Shown here piece by piece: positions 4,712 to 6,382 of a stretch of 6,382 bases of DNA. The stretch lies in contig JAHEGL010000131.1 in the NCBI GenBank assembly GCA_024645145.1, positions 1 to 6,382 on the forward strand, in the 5' to 3' direction. Under the pieces are notes generated by a model that saw nothing but the letters and a program-made list of their open reading frames with translations, did not search any database and was not told the DNA's origin. Position 1 is the stretch's first letter. Each line of letters starts with the position of its first letter. The position numbers and the translations under genes are program-made. Source of the stretch: Planktotalea sp. Lineage in GTDB: Bacteria > Pseudomonadota > Alphaproteobacteria > Rhodobacterales > Rhodobacteraceae.

Positions 4712-6382
4712 TTACTCTGCGCGGTGCCAATCTGCGATGTTCCACAGCTCGGAGTCCCAAACGTTAAGAACAACGCCGCCAAGGTTGTTGGCATGCGCAG
4801 AGACACGTGCACGGTTCACAAGTGGAACGATCGTGTTTGTGTCTTTGGTCAACATGTCGTTCATCTTACGCGCAATTTCGCCACGCTTGTCGATGTCACC
4901 TGTGCGTGCCAATTCGTCTATCAGCTCGTCATATGCTGGATCGCAGAAGCGGTTGATGTTCTCACCCTGCCACTGGCTGGATGGCTTTGGCTCGTTACCA
5001 CAACGATACGCCGCAAGGTACTGCTGTGGGTCTGTGCCGTTGAACGTGTTCGCATACATTTCTACGTCTGCGTAGAACTTCTGGAACGTGTCAGGCGAGC
5101 CTGGGTCACCACCGAAGAAGACAGACGCGTCGAGGTTACGAAGCTCTGTTTCAACACCGATCTGGCTCCACCAGTCTTTGATGAGCGCCTGGAAGTCCTG
5201 ACGCACAGCGTTTGTGGATGTCTGGTACAGAATGGAAAGCTTCACGCCGTCCTTTTCACGTACGCCGTCACCGTCGCTGTCGACCCAGCCTGCACCATCA
5301 AGAAGCGCGCGCGCTTTGTCGAGATCTTGCGTCAAGCAAGAGGTGTTGTCGGATGCATAGATCGCTGGCGCTGGGACGAGGTTACAGGTTGGTGTACCCG
5401 CCTTGCCGTAGCCAACTTCTGTAAGCAATGCGCGGTCGATGGAGATCGACAGAGCTTCGCGAACCGCAGGATCGCTGAGGAACGGGTGAGGCTCTGCAAC
5501 CGTGGAGCGCGTTTCTGCTGGCAGATTCGGGCTTGGGTTGGTCATGTTCATCTCAAGACGCTCAACCAATGGGCCGAAACCTGCGATGGCTTTACCTTTG
5601 CCAGCTTCTTCCATCTTTGCGATGACGTCTGGTGCCAACTGAAGGTTCCAAGCGTAGTCGAATTCGCCTGTCTCAAGAACAGAACGACCCGCGCCATTCG
5701 CGTCACCACCACCTTTGAAGTTCACGTTTGCAAACGCTGGCTTGGCTGGGTCACGGTAGTTCGGGTTCGCAGAGAACTGGATCACGTCGTTTGGACGGAA
5801 ATCGTCAACCACGAACGGACCTGTGCCGATTGGGTTAAAGTTCGCTTCTGTGCACTCTGGCGCTTTCGCACCTAGGCAATCTGCAAACTGAGCAGCCTGT
5901 AGGATTGGCGACTGACCACCAACAAATGGGCCGTATGGGTTTGGCTTGGGCTGATCGAATGTGACTTTAACTGTCAGATCGTCCAACGCTTCGACAGATG
6001 TAACACCGTCAAAGAACGCAAGCTGCGCACAGCCGCCTTCTGGATCCATACAATACTGAGCGGTAAATTTCACATCCGCAGAAGTCACAGGCGTGCCGTC
6101 GGACCACAGAAGACCCTCTTGGATTTTCCATGTGATCTGCGTGAGATCTTCGGAAACACCACCGTTTGCAACGGTCGGGATTTCAGCAGCAAGGAAGGGA
6201 ACCATCTCACCGGTTTCATTGTAGCGCGCGAGTGGTTCGAGCACGAGCGACGCCGATTCGACATCCTTTGTACCGCCAGAAAGGAACGGGTTCAGGATGG
6301 AAGGCGCTTGCCAATAGATGATGTTGACGGTGCCGTCTGATCCACGCTCGGCCATGGCCATTGGGGCCATCGCAAAGCTTGC
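4712..6382 (-). CDS. Peptide ABC transporter substrate-binding protein (SBP_bac_5), 5' end cut by window
   Basis: This periplasmic solute-binding protein captures substrate and delivers it to the two downstream permeases. At least 556 codons are visible. The frame runs off the right edge, and its first residues (ASFAMAPMAMA, then ERGSDG) look like the end of a Sec signal peptide with a cleavage site, so the ATG at 6370 is not the true start. Numbering from that ATG, family features include IIYWQAPSILNPFLSGG (17-33), WKIQEGLLWSDGTPVTSADV (81-100), IGTGPFVVDDF (181-191), NPNYRDPAKPAF (202-213), DPAVREALSISIDRALL (300-316) and DKARALLDGAGW (351-362). Eight cysteines fall in four near pairs (107/114, 165/173, 329/345, 457/476), consistent with disulfides. 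An acidic loop DSDGDG (364-369) resembles a calcium-binding turn. The substrate is not readable from sequence; peptides are the family default. Confidence is high for the family and low for the ligand. Confidence 0.94.
   Translation of the reverse strand, partial: ASFAMAPMAMAERGSDGTVNIIYWQAPSILNPFLSGGTKDVESASLVLEPLARYNETGEMVPFLAAEIPTVANGGVSEDLTQITWKIQEGLLWSDGTPVTSADVKFTAQYCMDPEGGCAQLAFFDGVTSVEALDDLTVKVTFDQPKPNPYGPFVGGQSPILQAAQFADCLGAKAPECTEANFNPIGTGPFVVDDFRPNDVIQFSANPNYRDPAKPAFANVNFKGGGDANGAGRSVLETGEFDYAWNLQLAPDVIAKMEEAGKGKAIAGFGPLVERLEMNMTNPSPNLPAETRSTVAEPHPFLSDPAVREALSISIDRALLTEVGYGKAGTPTCNLVPAPAIYASDNTSCLTQDLDKARALLDGAGWVDSDGDGVREKDGVKLSILYQTSTNAVRQDFQALIKDWWSQIGVETELRNLDASVFFGGDPGSPDTFQKFYADVEMYANTFNGTDPQQYLAAYRCGNEPKPSSQWQGENINRFCDPAYDELIDELARTGDIDKRGEIARKMNDMLTKDTNTIVPLVNRARVSAHANNLGGVVLNVWDSELWNIADWHRAE

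Noticed and set aside
4703..4718. AGAGTAA/TTACTCT inverted repeat at the end of the binding-protein gene
   Set aside because: The arms are only 7 bp with a 2-nt centre across the stop codon; too short and tight for a hairpin and not placed like an operator.
4724..5875. 383-codon + strand ORF antisense to the binding-protein gene
   Set aside because: Its product is rich in Cys, Val, Arg and Trp without family features, and it is a by-product of the codon use of the well-supported - strand gene.

Overview
The window looks like chromosomal DNA of an alphaproteobacterium, most likely a marine Rhodobacterales (Roseobacter-group) member. This rests on the recognisable style of the MurD protein, the DUF2322-type small protein, the moderately high GC content and the family of the peptide/oligopeptide ABC transporter. 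No RNA gene, CRISPR array, insertion sequence or phage gene is visible.

Layout. Positions 1-381 hold no large gene. There is one plausible 45-codon ORF (187-324, TTG start with a well-placed ribosome binding site), and the far left edge is unresolved. From 382 a rightward block runs murD (peptidoglycan precursor synthesis), a DUF2322-family small protein (1837-2166) and a 115-residue protein of unknown function with a helix-turn-helix-like N-terminal half (2197-2544). Gaps of 48 and 30 bp suggest one transcript. This block meets a leftward block at a perfect 11-bp-stem hairpin (2572-2599), which probably ends transcription from one or both sides.

The leftward block (right to left) encodes a periplasmic substrate-binding protein of the SBP_bac_5 family (cut by the right edge, 4712-6382) and two inner-membrane permeases of the DppB/OppB type (3568-4575) and DppC/OppC type (2601-3575). 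A 10-bp GC-rich hairpin sits in the 136-bp gap after the binding-protein gene. It is the kind of element that lets the binding protein be made in excess of the permeases. The two permease genes overlap by 8 bp and are probably translationally coupled. The partner ATPase genes are not downstream, because the block ends at the hairpin, so they must lie to the right of the window or elsewhere.

Working together, the leftward genes form the binding and membrane parts of a peptide or similar solute importer. The rightward genes join an essential cell-wall ligase to two uncharacterised small proteins. I saw no clear evidence of a new multi-gene system. The least understood parts are the two small proteins after murD and the small ORF before it.
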